Origin: Kitasatospora paranensis
GTDB lineage: Bacteria; Actinomycetota; Actinomycetes; Streptomycetales; Streptomycetaceae
Direction: 5' to 3'
DNA: 64,000 nt
NCBI RefSeq assembly: GCF_039544005.1
Contig: NZ_BAABKV010000001.1
Location: forward strand, 6,820,001-6,884,000
This document shows positions 1-9,199 of this stretch, piece by piece. Position 1 is the first letter of the stretch, and every line of letters starts with the position of its first letter. The notes under the pieces are model-generated. The model worked only from the letters and a program-made list of their open reading frames with translations. It was not told the origin of the DNA and made no database searches. A program made the position numbers and the translations under genes.

Positions 1-289
1 TTTCCGGACAGCAGTGTGGTCGTAACGGTCCGTACGGGACGCGAGCGACAAAGCGGACAACGGCTGACAGATCGTCGGGTTGCGGGGCCCGCTCCGCCGG
101 TCCGCCCGCGGCGGGCCTCCGTCCGGCCAGCGGAGCGGGGCGTCCGCTCGTGACAGGCTTCTCCGGTAAGTCCCCGAAACGGGGTCGAACGGACCGTCCG
201 CAGCGGCGTGCACCACCCGTGCCCAGCCGAACGGCGGCCCACCGGCGCCCTCCCACAGGCCTGCCGTACGGAGAAGGAACCCATCCCGC
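1..289. other. Intergenic region upstream of the ABC binding protein
   Basis: No convincing gene is seen in these 289 bases. Open frames crossing the region are uneven in codon use and match no protein I recognise. A purine-rich ribosome binding site (GGAAGGAA) lies near 271-278, just before the ATG at 290. No clear promoter was identified. Confidence 0.5.
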
Positions 290-1897
290 ATGTCTTCTGC
301 CAACCGCCTGGCCGCGCTCGGCTGCGCCGCCGTCGTGGCCACCACGGCCGCCGGCTGCGCCTCCGCTACCAAGGTCGTCACGGGCGGGGACTCGCCCTCC
401 ACGCTCACCATGGGCACGGTCAACGTGACCAGCGTGCTGGACCCGGCCGGCGCGTACGACGCGGGGTCCTGGCTGGTGCTGAACAACACCTTCCAGTCGC
501 TGCTGAGCTTCCCGCCCGGTGCCAGCGTCCCGCAGCCCGACGCCGCGCAGTCCTGCGGCTTCACCGGCACCGACGCCAAGACCTACGAGTGCACGCTGCG
601 CAGCGGCCTGAAGTTCTCCAACGGTCACGCGATGACCGCGCAGGACGTGGTCTTCTCGATCGACCGCATGCTGAAGATCAACGACCCGAGCGGCCCTGCG
701 TCGCTGCTGTCGACGATCAAGTCGGTGCAGGCCAAGAGCGACTCCCAGGTGGTCTTCCGCCTCAACGCCCCGGACGCGGTGCTCCCGGCCAAGCTGGCCT
801 CGGCGGCCGGCTCGATCGTCGACCACACCGTCTTCCCGGCGGACGGCCTGCTCGCCAACGACAAGCTGGTCGGCTCCGGTCCGTACAAGATCGACAGCAT
901 CGCGGAGATGGACGGCGGGAACGGCACCCCGGGCAAGATCAGCCTGTCGGCCAACTCGCAGTACACCGGTGACGCGAAGCCGCAGACCAACAAGGTCGAC
1001 ATCCGGTACTTCAACACCCCGGACGAGCTGAAGAGCGCGCTGGAGGGCGGCCAGGTCGACCTCGCCGACAACAGCCTCGAACCCACCGCCGCCGCCAAGA
1101 TCAAGGACGACCAGCTGTCCGGCAAGGGCGACCTCAAGGTCGCCGAGGGCGAGAGCGCCGAGACCCGCTACCTGGTGTTCAACACCAAGGACGCGGTCAC
1201 CGGCAACCCCGCCGTCCGCCAGGCGATCGCCCAGCTGATCGACCGCAAGACGCTGGCCCGCTCGGTGTACGCCGGCACCGTCCAGCCGCTGTACTCGCTG
1301 GTGCCGGTCGGCATCACCGGCCACAACACCGCGTTCGCCGACCGCTACGGCGACCCGGACGTGGCGAAGGCGAAGAAGCTCCTCGGCAACGCCAAGGTGC
1401 AGACCCCGGTCAAGCTGACCCTGACCTGGTCCCGGGCGCGCGCCGGTGCGGCCGAGATGAACGAGTTCAAGAAGGAGCTCGACGCCAGCGGCCTGTTCGA
1501 CGTCACGGTCAAGCAGGAGCCCGACTGGAAGAAGTACCAGGCGGGCTGGAAGGCCGGCAGCTACCAGGCCTACACCGTCGGCTGGACCCCGGACTACGCC
1601 GACCCGGACGACTTCGTCAGCCCGATCGTGGTCGACGGCGGCGCCTTCCACAACAGCTGGGACGACCCGCGGATCAGCGGCAAGCTGGTGCCGGACAGCA
1701 TCAAGCTGACCGACCGCTCGGCCGGTGGCGCCTACGCGCAGATCCAGAACCTGGTCGCGGAGGCCGCGCCGGTGATCCCGATCTTCCAGGCGAAGTCGTT
1801 CTACGCCTCGCGCAACGACATCACGGGCGTCGAGTCCACCGTCGACACCACCGGCGTCGTCCGCCTGTGGGCGATCGGCCGCGCCGCCAAGAACTGA
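290..1897 (+). CDS. ABC transporter substrate-binding lipoprotein, family 5 (peptide/opine type)
   Basis: Extracytoplasmic solute-binding protein that would deliver oligopeptides or similar ligands to an ABC importer. The 535-residue product begins with a hydrophobic signal and a lipobox ending TAAGC, so Cys23 is probably the lipid-anchored first residue of the mature protein. The body has the SBP_bac_5 pattern: an LRSGLKFSNG-type segment with a following TAQDVVFSIDRM stretch near residues 100-125, then NPAVRQAIAQLIDR near residue 303. Length is typical of the family. Start is the ATG at 290 with GGAAGGAA upstream. No permease or ATPase gene follows on this strand, so it is an orphan here. 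A long hairpin at 1902-1952 ends the transcript. Ligand unknown. Confidence 0.9.
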   Translation: MSSANRLAALGCAAVVATTAAGCASATKVVTGGDSPSTLTMGTVNVTSVLDPAGAYDAGSWLVLNNTFQSLLSFPPGASVPQPDAAQSCGFTGTDAKTYECTLRSGLKFSNGHAMTAQDVVFSIDRMLKINDPSGPASLLSTIKSVQAKSDSQVVFRLNAPDAVLPAKLASAAGSIVDHTVFPADGLLANDKLVGSGPYKIDSIAEMDGGNGTPGKISLSANSQYTGDAKPQTNKVDIRYFNTPDELKSALEGGQVDLADNSLEPTAAAKIKDDQLSGKGDLKVAEGESAETRYLVFNTKDAVTGNPAVRQAIAQLIDRKTLARSVYAGTVQPLYSLVPVGITGHNTAFADRYGDPDVAKAKKLLGNAKVQTPVKLTLTWSRARAGAAEMNEFKKELDASGLFDVTVKQEPDWKKYQAGWKAGSYQAYTVGWTPDYADPDDFVSPIVVDGGAFHNSWDDPRISGKLVPDSIKLTDRSAGGAYAQIQNLVAEAAPVIPIFQAKSFYASRNDITGVESTVDTTGVVRLWAIGRAAKN

Positions 1898-1901
1898 CCG
1901 T

Positions 1902-1952
1902 ACGCCGACGGCCCGTCCCCCGCTCAGCGGTGGGGGGACGGGCCGTCGGCGT
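1902..1952. terminator. Bidirectional terminator, perfect 20-bp stem
   Basis: Bases 1902-1921 are exactly complementary to 1933-1952, with an 11-base loop. It sits between the convergent binding-protein gene and the response-regulator gene and can serve both. It has no long T tract, as is usual for streptomycete terminators. Confidence 0.85.
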
Positions 1953-1960
1953 GTCCGGGG

Positions 1961-2632
1961 TCAGAGCGCGCCGGGGCGGACCAGACCGGACTCGTACGCG
2001 TACACGGCGGCCTGCACCCGGTCGCGCAGCTGGAGCTTGGTCAGTACGTGGCCGACGTGGGTCTTCACCGTCGTCTCGCTGACGAACAGCTCCGCGGCGA
2101 TCTCCGCGTTCGACAGCCCGCGGGCGACCAGCCGCAGCACCTCCAGCTCGCGCTCGGTCAGCGCCCCCAGCGCCTGCGGCGGGGCCTCGTCGCCGGACGG
2201 CAGCTTGGTGGCGTACATGTCCAGCAGCCGGCGCGTCACCGACGGCGCGAGCATCGCCGCGCCGTCCGCGACCACCCGGATCGCCTGCACCAGCTCCTCG
2301 GCGGGCACGTCCTTGAGCAGGAAGCCGCTGGCCCCGGCGCGCAGCGCCTCGACCACGTACTCGTCCAGGTCGAACGTGGTCAGTACCAGCACCTTCGCCG
2401 GACCGTCCCGGCCGGGGCCCGCGATCCGCCGGGTCGCCTCCACCCCGTCCATCCGCGGCATCCGGATGTCCATCAGCACCACGTCCGGCTGGAGCGCCCG
2501 GACCTGCTCCAGCGCCTGCTGACCGTCGCCCGCCTCGCCGACCACCACCAGGTCGGACTCGGCCTCCAGGATCATCCGGAAACCGGTGCGCAGGAGCGGC
2601 TGGTCGTCCACCAGCAGCACTCGGATCGTCAC
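1961..2632 (-). CDS. NarL/FixJ-family response regulator
   Basis: Two-component transcription factor, 223 residues. The receiver domain covers about residues 3-120, with the acidic pair DD at 9-10, the phospho-acceptor Asp55 in VLMDIRMPRMDG and a conserved Lys in GFLLKDVP. The C-terminal LuxR-type helix-turn-helix covers about 150-215 (LTERELEVLRLVARGLSNAE, then SETTVKTHVGHVLTKL). Start is GTG at 2632, whose first base directly follows the TAG stop of the upstream nuclease gene, so translation is probably coupled. No histidine kinase lies next to it, so the partner kinase is encoded elsewhere or absent. Confidence 0.92.
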   Translation of the reverse strand: MTIRVLLVDDQPLLRTGFRMILEAESDLVVVGEAGDGQQALEQVRALQPDVVLMDIRMPRMDGVEATRRIAGPGRDGPAKVLVLTTFDLDEYVVEALRAGASGFLLKDVPAEELVQAIRVVADGAAMLAPSVTRRLLDMYATKLPSGDEAPPQALGALTERELEVLRLVARGLSNAEIAAELFVSETTVKTHVGHVLTKLQLRDRVQAAVYAYESGLVRPGAL

Positions 2633-3528
2633 CTACGACTCCTTGCTCAGCATGGGATCCCCCGCGGGATCGTCCTCGGACCGTCTCGCCGACGGCAGCG
2701 GGTACGGCGGGGGAGTGCCGCCGAACTCCGGGCAGCTCGCCCGGTGGTCGCACCAGTCGCAGAGCCGGTTGCGGGTCGCCGGGAAGTCGCCCGTCTCCAC
2801 CGCCCGCGAGATCGTCTCCCACAGCGCCAGGAGCTTGCGCTCCACGGCCAGCAGATCCGCCTCGTCCGGGTCGTACGTGACCACGTCGCCGCCGCCGCCC
2901 AGGTACACCAGTTGCAGGCGCCTGGGGATCACGCCCTTCCAGCGCCACACCACCAGGGCGTAGAACTTCATCTGGAACATGGCCTTGCCCTCGAAGTCCC
3001 GCGAGGGCGCCCGGCCGGTCTTGTAGTCCACCAGCCGGACGTCGCCGCTCGGCGCGACGTCCACCCGGTCGATGTAGCCGCGCAGCAGCAGGCCCGACTC
3101 CAGCGACGTCTCGACGTACAGCTCGCGCTCCGCCGGGTGCAGCCTGGTCGGGTCCTCCAGCCGGAACCACCGGTCCACCAGTTTCTCTGCGTCGCCCAGC
3201 CAGCCGGCCAGCGCCGCGCCCCGGGGTCGTCCGGGAACAGCTCCGCGAGCTCGGGCCGCTCGCCCAGCAGCCGCTCCCACTGCGGGCGCAGCAGCGACCG
3301 GGCGAGCTCCGCCGTGCGCTCCGTCGGCGGGTGGTCGAACAACCGCTCCAGCACCGCGTGCACCACGGTGCCCCGGGTCGCCGCCGGGCTCGGCGGCTCC
3401 GGCAGCCGGTCGATCACCCGCAGCCGGTAGAGCAGCGGGCAGGTCATGAAGTCCCCCGCCCGCGACGGCGACAGGCCGGTCGGCGCGGCGGCCCGCCGGG
3501 GCGCCGGCACGGTCTCGTTCTGGTGCAT
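2633..3528 (-). CDS. RecB-family PD-(D/E)XK nuclease, suspected frameshift
   Basis: Small RecB/Cas4-like exonuclease of the actinobacterial RecB-family type, about 298 residues when reconstructed. The N-terminal part begins MHQNETVPAP and includes SPSRAGDFMTCPLLYRLR. The C-terminal part carries the nuclease core (YIDRVDVAPSGDVRLVDYKTG) and a terminal cysteine cluster (CDWCDHRASC) that may bind an iron-sulfur cluster. The two halves lie in different frames. The switch falls at the CCCCGGGG run at 3219-3226 and one missing base would restore FPDDPG-AALAGWLGD. The 896-base span is one short of a multiple of three. I read this as an assembly indel; a real pseudogene is possible. It abuts the response regulator. 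Confidence 0.8.
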
Positions 3529-3716
3529 GCCCTCGACCCTATTGCCCGCCGCTCACATCTCGCTGCCGGGCCGCTCACAAACCCGCCGCGCGGGTATGAC
3601 TCCTGTGCGGGACCACGGTACGAGGGGCGCGCGGGGATTCCCCGCGGAGATCACGTAGCGTGGGCCGCACCCGCCCGGGCCGGACGGCAGGGGCGGACCA
3701 CGGCGAAGGGGCAGCG

Positions 3717-4913
3717 GTGACCGACACCAGGGGGCAGCAGACCTCCGAGCAGCCGTCGACGGGAGGGCCGCAGGACGGTGACCCGCGCGGCGGCATCCTG
3801 GTCGGCCGGCCGTTCGGCGTGCCGATCTACGTCACCCCGTCCTGGTTCGTCATCGCGGCCCTGATCACCTGGATCTTCGGCGGCCGGCTCTCCGACGTGC
3901 TGCCCGACCTCGGGGCCTCCCGGTACCTGGTGTCGTTCTCGTTCGCGGTGGCCTTCTACGCCTCGGTGCTGGTGCACGAACTGGCCCACACCGTGGTCGC
4001 CCTGCGGTACAAGCTCCCGGTGCGCCGCATCCAGCTGCACTTCTTCGGCGGCGTCTCGGAGATCGAGCGGGAGGCCTCGACCCCGGCGCGGGAGTTCTGG
4101 CTCGCCTTCGTCGGACCGCTGCTGTCGCTGCTGCTCGGCGGTGTCTTCTACCTGGCCCTGGACGGCGTCGAGTCCGACACCGTGCCCGGCGTCCTGCTGG
4201 CCGGGCTGATGGTCAGCAACCTGGTCGTCGCCGCCTTCAACCTGCTGCCCGGCCTGCCGCTGGACGGCGGCCGGATGCTGCGGGCCGTCGTCTGGGCGGT
4301 CACCGGCCGTCCGATGGCCGGCACCGTCGCCGCGGCCTGGGTCGGCCGCGGGCTGGCCCTCGTCGTGCTCTTCGGCCTGCCGCTGTTCAGCGCCGCGCAG
4401 AACCCCGGGCAGTCCACCGGCGACAGCCTGATCGACGGTGTCCTCGCCGCCGTGCTGGCCGTGATCATCTGGAACGGGGCGACCGCCAGCGTCCGCAACG
4501 CCCGGCTGCGCGAGGTACTGCCCGGCATCACGGTGAAGGAGCTGGCCCGCCGCTCGATCGAGGTGCCCTCCGACACCCCGCTCGGCGAGGCCCTGCGCCG
4601 CGCCCGCGAGGCGCAGGCCGGCGCGATCGTCGTGGTCGACGGCCGCGGCGACCCGATCGGCCTGGTCAAGGAGGCCGCCGTCTCCGCGGTGCCCGAGCAC
4701 CGCCGCCCCTGGGTCGCGGTCGGCGCCGCCGCCCGCGACCTGGAGCCCGGGCTGCGCCTGGACGTGGCCCTGGCCGGCGAGGACCTGCTGAACGCGCTGC
4801 GCCGCACGCCGTCCAGCGAGTACCTGATCGTCCGCCCGGACGGCACCTCGTACGGGGTGCTGGCCCTCGCGGACCTGGAGCGCCGGCTCAGCTCGGCGCT
4901 CGGCAGGCGCTGA
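3717..4913 (+). CDS. Site-2 protease family (M50) metalloprotease with CBS domains
   Basis: Integral membrane zinc protease of the SpoIVFB/Rip3-like type, 398 residues. About five hydrophobic segments fill the first 270 residues. The zinc motif HELAH is in the segment SVLVHELAHTVVALR, and the second metal site is NLLPGLPLDGGRML. The C-terminal part (about 280-398) contains two CBS-like repeats that may sense a nucleotide. I chose GTG at 3717 because GAAGGGG lies just upstream; an in-frame GTG at 3660 would add 19 unlike residues. Possible roles are cleavage of membrane-bound anti-sigma factors or other regulators. No substrate gene is adjacent. Confidence 0.9.
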   Translation: MTDTRGQQTSEQPSTGGPQDGDPRGGILVGRPFGVPIYVTPSWFVIAALITWIFGGRLSDVLPDLGASRYLVSFSFAVAFYASVLVHELAHTVVALRYKLPVRRIQLHFFGGVSEIEREASTPAREFWLAFVGPLLSLLLGGVFYLALDGVESDTVPGVLLAGLMVSNLVVAAFNLLPGLPLDGGRMLRAVVWAVTGRPMAGTVAAAWVGRGLALVVLFGLPLFSAAQNPGQSTGDSLIDGVLAAVLAVIIWNGATASVRNARLREVLPGITVKELARRSIEVPSDTPLGEALRRAREAQAGAIVVVDGRGDPIGLVKEAAVSAVPEHRRPWVAVGAAARDLEPGLRLDVALAGEDLLNALRRTPSSEYLIVRPDGTSYGVLALADLERRLSSALGRR

Positions 4914-4929
4914 TCCCGGCCGCCCGGCG

Positions 4930-4960
4930 CCGCCGCCCACCGCCCCCGGGCGGGCGGCGG
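4930..4960 (+). terminator. Hairpin after the site-2 protease gene
   Basis: A 9-bp G+C stem (4930-4938 with 4952-4960) follows the protease stop at 4913 and precedes trmI. It has no T tract. Probably a weak terminator. Confidence 0.45.
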
Positions 4961-5005
4961 GGCCGGCTGGTCGGGGAGGGCCGCTGTTCCCTTAGGATTG
5001 TCGGC

Positions 5006-5968
5006 ATGTCCGAACCGACCGGTGCCACCCGCCGACGCGGGCCCTTCCAGGTCGGGGACCAGGTCCAGCTGACCGACCCCAAGGGCCGCCACTACACGTT
5101 CACGCTCCAGGCCGGGAACCAGTTCCACACCCACAAGGGTGCGTTCCCGCACGACGAGCTGATCGGCGCCCCCGAGGGCACGGTCGTACGCACCACGGGC
5201 AACGTCCCGTACCTCGCGCTGCGCCCCCTGCTCCCCGACTACGTCCTGTCCATGCCCCGCGGCGCAGCCGTGATCTACCCGAAGGACGCCGGCCAGATCC
5301 TGGCCATGGCGGACATCTTCGCGGGCGCCCGCGTGGTCGAGGCCGGCGTCGGCTCCGGCGCGCTCTCCACCTACCTGCTGCGAGCCGTCGGCGACACCGG
5401 CATGCTGGCCTCGTACGAGCGCCGCGAGGACTTCGCCGAGATCGCCAAGGGCAACGTCGAGCGCTACTTCGGCGGCCCGCACCCGGCGTGGAAGCTCACC
5501 ATCGGCGACCTCCAGGACAACCTGGTGGAGGCCGACGTCGACCGCGTCATCCTCGACATGCTCGCCCCCTGGGAGTGCCTGGACGTCGCCTCCAAGGCGC
5601 TCGTCCCCGGTGGTCTGATCTGCTGCTACGTGGCGACCACCACCCAGATGTCGAAGACCGTCGAGGCGCTGCGCGACCACGGCACCTTCACCGAGCCGCA
5701 GGCCTGGGAGACCATGGTCCGCACCTGGCACCTGGAGGGCCTGGCCGTCCGCCCGGACCACCGGATGATCGGCCACACCGGCTTCCTGCTCACCGCCCGG
5801 CGCCTCGCCGACGGTGTCGAGCCGCCGCTGCGCCGTCGCCGTCCGGCCAAGGGCGCCTACGGCGAGGAGTACGACAACGGGGCCCCCGAGCCCTCGCTGG
5901 CCGAGCGGGCCGCGGCCCGCCGGGCCTCGCGCGAGTCGGCCGCGGCCGACGGCGTCGACCTGCCCTGA
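5006..5968 (+). CDS. trmI: tRNA (adenine-N1)-methyltransferase TrmI
   Basis: S-adenosylmethionine-dependent enzyme that makes 1-methyladenosine at position 58 (and 57 in some species) of tRNA; family members are tetramers. The 320-residue product has an N-terminal beta-barrel domain (about 10-75), then the linker YPKDAGQILAMADIFAGARV and the SAM motif VEAGVGSGALSTYLLR near residues 112-127. The acidic binding loop DRVILDMLAPWECL follows near 178. Length fits the actinobacterial family. The Arg/Ala-rich tail after about residue 270 is variable. Start is ATG at 5006. In actinobacteria this gene commonly lies upstream of the proteasome locus, as here. Confidence 0.93.
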   Translation: MSEPTGATRRRGPFQVGDQVQLTDPKGRHYTFTLQAGNQFHTHKGAFPHDELIGAPEGTVVRTTGNVPYLALRPLLPDYVLSMPRGAAVIYPKDAGQILAMADIFAGARVVEAGVGSGALSTYLLRAVGDTGMLASYERREDFAEIAKGNVERYFGGPHPAWKLTIGDLQDNLVEADVDRVILDMLAPWECLDVASKALVPGGLICCYVATTTQMSKTVEALRDHGTFTEPQAWETMVRTWHLEGLAVRPDHRMIGHTGFLLTARRLADGVEPPLRRRRPAKGAYGEEYDNGAPEPSLAERAAARRASRESAAADGVDLP

Positions 5969-5989
5969 CACCGCGACAGCAGCACCGCC

Positions 5990-6031
5990 GAGGGGCGGCG
6001 CACCGGACGACGAACCGGCGTGCCGCCCCTC
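5990..6031 (+). terminator. Terminator after trmI
   Basis: Perfect 10-bp stem GAGGGGCGGC (5990-5999) with its complement at 6022-6031. The loop contains a further CCGG/CCGG pairing. It starts 22 bases after the trmI stop. Confidence 0.75.
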
Positions 6032-6157
6032 TGTGCTGCCTGCCGGTTTTCCGTCCGACCCGGTGGGTCCGGGCCGTCCGGCCTGTGGGACGATGCTCGC
6101 TCACGACACCCGCCGCGCCTGCCGCGGCGGCCCCGGAACCGTGGAGGGGACTGCCTG

Positions 6158-6784
6158 GTGGATGCTGCGAGCGACACCCCCGTGCTGGTCGGCGCCGAGG
6201 GCGCGAAGGCCGCGGAGGCCGGGGCGAAAGCCCCGGCGCACGCCCGAGGCGGGCTCCGGCACTGGGCGCTGGTCGCCGCAGGCTGTGCCGCGGTGGTCGG
6301 CGGCGCGATAGCCGCCGATCCGGCCGAGGGCAGCCCGACGCCGGTCCACCCCACCGCGAAGGCCGCGCCGCCGGCCGCCGCGCCCGATCCGGCGAAGGCC
6401 GAACTTCCCCTTGACTGCGGACCGTTCCCGGTCTCCGTCGCCCTGAAGGTGACCGCCGACCTGGGTGACGGCACCCCGGCCACGATCGTCGCCGCGCACT
6501 GCGCCGCGGACAACGGCACGCCGCCGGACGGCGTCTTCGTGCTGACCGCCGGCCTGGGCGGCCGCCCGGTGGTGGCGGCGACCCTGCTGGACCCGCTCAA
6601 GGACAACCTGACCGTCACGGTGCTGACGGTGCGCAGCGACGGCACGGTGCACGGCCTCGCCCGCGGCTACTCCTCGGTGGACGTGCCGCGCTGCTGCCCC
6701 GACCGCTCGCTGGAACTGAACTGGAGCCGGCGCGGCGACCGCTGGGTGCGGGCCGAGAGCGCGGCGCCCGCGATCCGGGCCTGA
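6158..6784 (+). CDS. Hypothetical single-pass membrane or secreted protein
   Basis: 208 residues, function not recognised. I chose GTG at 6158 because GGAGGGG lies 5-11 bases upstream; the frame is open back to 6020 but that part has unlike, Arg-rich codons. A short cytoplasmic Ala-rich stretch is followed by a hydrophobic segment near residues 30-48 (HWALVAAGCAAVVGGAIAA), a Pro/Ala linker to about 80, and a compact C-terminal domain (about 88-208) with four cysteines (one in LDCG, one in AAHCAADN and the CC pair in PRCCPD) that could form disulfides outside the cell. It lies between trmI and the ferredoxin gene, where other streptomycetes carry uncharacterised proteins. Confidence 0.75.
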   Translation: MDAASDTPVLVGAEGAKAAEAGAKAPAHARGGLRHWALVAAGCAAVVGGAIAADPAEGSPTPVHPTAKAAPPAAAPDPAKAELPLDCGPFPVSVALKVTADLGDGTPATIVAAHCAADNGTPPDGVFVLTAGLGGRPVVAATLLDPLKDNLTVTVLTVRSDGTVHGLARGYSSVDVPRCCPDRSLELNWSRRGDRWVRAESAAPAIRA

Positions 6785-6811
6785 GCCCCGCTCAGGCCCG
6801 TCGGGGGCTCA
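6782..6811. terminator. Convergent terminator overlapping two stop codons
   Basis: TGAGCCCC (6782-6789) pairs with GGGGCTCA (6804-6811). The stem begins in the TGA of the upstream gene and ends in the TGA of the ferredoxin gene on the other strand, so one hairpin serves both. Confidence 0.7.
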
Positions 6812-7096
6812 CTCCGCGTCGGGTCCGTAGACCTCGACCCGGTCGCGGACGCGGCGCACGTGGATGCAGTCGCCCGGGCACTCCTTGGCGGAGTCCACCA
6901 CGTCCTGAAGCAGCGTCAGCGGCACCGGCGCGGTCTCGCCCGGCTGCTGGCGCAGCTCGTCGTCGTCGCCCTTCACGTACGCCAGGCCGTCGATGTCCAG
7001 CTCGAAGACCTCGGGCGCGTACTGCACACAGATGCCGTCACCGGTGCACAGATCCTGGTCGATCCAGACCTCAAGCTCTTCGCCGGTCGCCGCCAT
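6809..7096 (-). CDS. Ferredoxin, single-cluster [3Fe-4S]/[4Fe-4S] type
   Basis: Small acidic electron carrier, 95 residues from ATG (MAATGEELEVWIDQ). The cluster motif is CTGDGICVQYAPEVFEL near residues 18-34, with the last ligand in KECPGDC near 80. Asp occupies the second ligand position in CTGDGIC, a pattern seen in [3Fe-4S] or Asp-ligated [4Fe-4S] ferredoxins. In-frame codons continue upstream to 7207, but the upstream peptide looks non-conserved. It is divergent from arc, an arrangement common in streptomycetes. Such ferredoxins often serve cytochrome P450s; no partner is encoded here. Confidence 0.9.
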   Translation of the reverse strand: MAATGEELEVWIDQDLCTGDGICVQYAPEVFELDIDGLAYVKGDDDELRQQPGETAPVPLTLLQDVVDSAKECPGDCIHVRRVRDRVEVYGPDAE

Positions 7097-7272
7097 GTCT
7101 CCTGCCGTTTCTGTCCCGGAACGCCCCGCTTTGCGTGGCATTTCCGCCCTCGATCCTGGGTCGACCTTACCCCTGGTCTGCTTTGAACCGATGAGCGGTG
7201 GGCACATCCACTACCAGAGGGGAAGCAACGCAAGGGCGAAGATCGGACACGCCCGATCCATCTTTCTGATCT

Positions 7273-7290
7273 AGGGGTTTACAGACCCCT
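7273..7290 (+). promoter_or_regulatory. Small dyad in the arc leader
   Basis: AGGGGT (7273-7278) and ACCCCT (7285-7290) form an inverted repeat about 50 bases before the arc start, in the 245-base divergent region between ferredoxin and arc. It could be an operator or a short leader hairpin. No regulator can be named. Confidence 0.3.
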
Positions 7291-7341
7291 GGGTCCAGGT
7301 AGGTTTGGGTCGTCCAGCTCCCCCAGGAGGAGGTGAGGACC

Positions 7342-9108
7342 GTGGCAGCCCACGATGACGACTACAACCGCAGCGCCGGCCGGCCCGCTCGTGGTTCCGA
7401 CGAGGCCGCGCAGGTCTCGTACCTCGAGCAGGAGATCGCCGTTCTGCGTCGCAAGCTCGCCGAGTCGCCGCGCAACTCGAGAATCCTCGAAGAGCGCGTC
7501 GTCGAGCTCCAGACCAACCTGGCCGGTGTGACCGCCCAGAACGAGCGGCTCGCAAGCACCCTCCGCGAGGCCCGCGACCAGATCGTGGCCCTCAAGGAGG
7601 AGGTCGACCGCCTGGCCCAGCCTCCGGCCGGATTCGGCACCTTCCTCACCGCCAACGAGGACGGCACCGCCGACATCTTCACCGGCGGCCGCAAGCTGCG
7701 CGTGAACGTCAGCCCCGGCGTCGAGCTGGAGGAACTGCGCCGCGGGCAGGAGGTCATGCTCAACGAGGCACTCAACATCGTGGACGCGATGGCCTTCGAG
7801 AGCATCGGCGACATCGTCACCCTCAAGGAGGTCCTCGAGGACGGCGAGCGTGCGCTGGTGATCGGCCACACGGACGAGGAGCGCGTCGTCCGGCTCGCCG
7901 AGCCGCTGCGCGAGCTGACCCTCCGCAGCGGGGACGCCCTCCTGCTGGAGCCCCGCTCCGGCTACGTCTACGAGGTCGTGCCGAAGTCCGAGGTCGAGGA
8001 GCTGGTCCTCGAGGAGGTCCCGGACATCGACTACCGGCAGATCGGCGGCCTCGCCGGCCAGATCGAGCAGATCCGCGACGCGGTCGAGCTGCCCTACCTG
8101 CACGCCGACCTCTTCAAGGAGTACGAGCTCCGCCCGCCCAAGGGCGTCCTGCTCTACGGCCCTCCCGGCTGCGGCAAGACGCTGATCGCCAAGGCGGTCG
8201 CGAACTCGCTGGCCAAGAAGGTCGCCGAGGTCACCGGCCGGCCCCAGGGCAAGAGCTACTTCCTCAACATCAAGGGCCCCGAGCTCCTGAACAAGTACGT
8301 CGGCGAGACCGAGCGGCAGATCCGCCTGGTCTTCCAGCGGGCCCGTGAGAAGGCCAGCGAGGGCACGCCCGTCATCGTCTTCTTCGACGAGATGGAGTCG
8401 CTCTTCCGCACCCGTGGCTCGGGTGTCAGCTCGGACGTGGAGAACACCATCGTCCCGCAGCTGCTCGCCGAGATCGACGGCGTGGAGGGCCTGGAGAACG
8501 TCATCGTCATCGGCGCCTCCAACCGCGAGGACATGATCGACCCGGCGATCCTGCGGCCCGGCCGCCTGGACGTCAAGATCAAGATCGAGCGGCCGGACGC
8601 CGAGGCGGCCAAGGACATCTTCTCCAAGTACCTCAAGGAGTCGCTGCCTTTCCACCCGGACGACGTCAAGGAGCACGACGGATCCCTGCCGGCCACGGTC
8701 GACGCCATGATCCAGTCGGTGGTCGAGCGGATGTACTCGGAGACCGAGGACAACCGCTTCCTGGAGGTCACGTACGCCAACGGCGACAAGGAGGTCCTGT
8801 ACTTCAAGGACTTCAACTCCGGCGCCATGATCCAGAACATCGTCGACCGTGCCAAGAAGATGGCCATCAAGGACTTCCTCGACCACGGCCAGCGCGGCCT
8901 GCGCGTCTCCCACCTGCTCGCGGCCTGCGTCGACGAGTTCAAGGAGAACGAGGACCTGCCCAACACCACCAACCCGGACGACTGGGCCCGGATCTCGGGC
9001 AAGAAGGGCGAGCGGATCGTCTTCATCCGCACGCTGGTCACCGGCAAGCAGGGCGCCGAGTCCGGCCGCTCCATCGACACCGTCGCCAACACGGGGCAGT
9101 ACCTGTAG
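7342..9108 (+). CDS. arc: Proteasome-associated AAA+ ATPase ARC (Mpa)
   Basis: Hexameric ATPase that recognises Pup-tagged proteins, unfolds them and feeds them into the 20S proteasome. It has 588 residues, the usual streptomycete length. An N-terminal coiled coil (about 20-80) is the Pup-binding arm, followed by tandem OB folds (about 85-230). The AAA+ core has Walker A GPPGCGKT near residue 273, Walker B VIVFFDEMES near 345 and the arginine-bearing stretch NREDMIDPAILRPGRLD near 395. The C terminus ends GQYL, the motif that docks into the alpha ring. GTG at 7342 is preferred over GTG at 7333 because AGGAGGAGG ends at 7332, a proper spacing for 7342. It is followed by dop. Confidence 0.97.
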   Translation: MAAHDDDYNRSAGRPARGSDEAAQVSYLEQEIAVLRRKLAESPRNSRILEERVVELQTNLAGVTAQNERLASTLREARDQIVALKEEVDRLAQPPAGFGTFLTANEDGTADIFTGGRKLRVNVSPGVELEELRRGQEVMLNEALNIVDAMAFESIGDIVTLKEVLEDGERALVIGHTDEERVVRLAEPLRELTLRSGDALLLEPRSGYVYEVVPKSEVEELVLEEVPDIDYRQIGGLAGQIEQIRDAVELPYLHADLFKEYELRPPKGVLLYGPPGCGKTLIAKAVANSLAKKVAEVTGRPQGKSYFLNIKGPELLNKYVGETERQIRLVFQRAREKASEGTPVIVFFDEMESLFRTRGSGVSSDVENTIVPQLLAEIDGVEGLENVIVIGASNREDMIDPAILRPGRLDVKIKIERPDAEAAKDIFSKYLKESLPFHPDDVKEHDGSLPATVDAMIQSVVERMYSETEDNRFLEVTYANGDKEVLYFKDFNSGAMIQNIVDRAKKMAIKDFLDHGQRGLRVSHLLAACVDEFKENEDLPNTTNPDDWARISGKKGERIVFIRTLVTGKQGAESGRSIDTVANTGQYL

Positions 9109-9199
9109 GACGCCGTACCCTCCGTCCGGCTGCGGTGCCCACCCGCCCGCAGCCGGACGGCGCGTCTCCACAGGCATCACTTCGGGCAAGGAGGGCCGC

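Noticed and set aside
7097..7207. N-terminal extension of the ferredoxin
   Set aside because: The additional 37 residues are unlike ferredoxins, and the family N terminus begins at the ATG at 7096.
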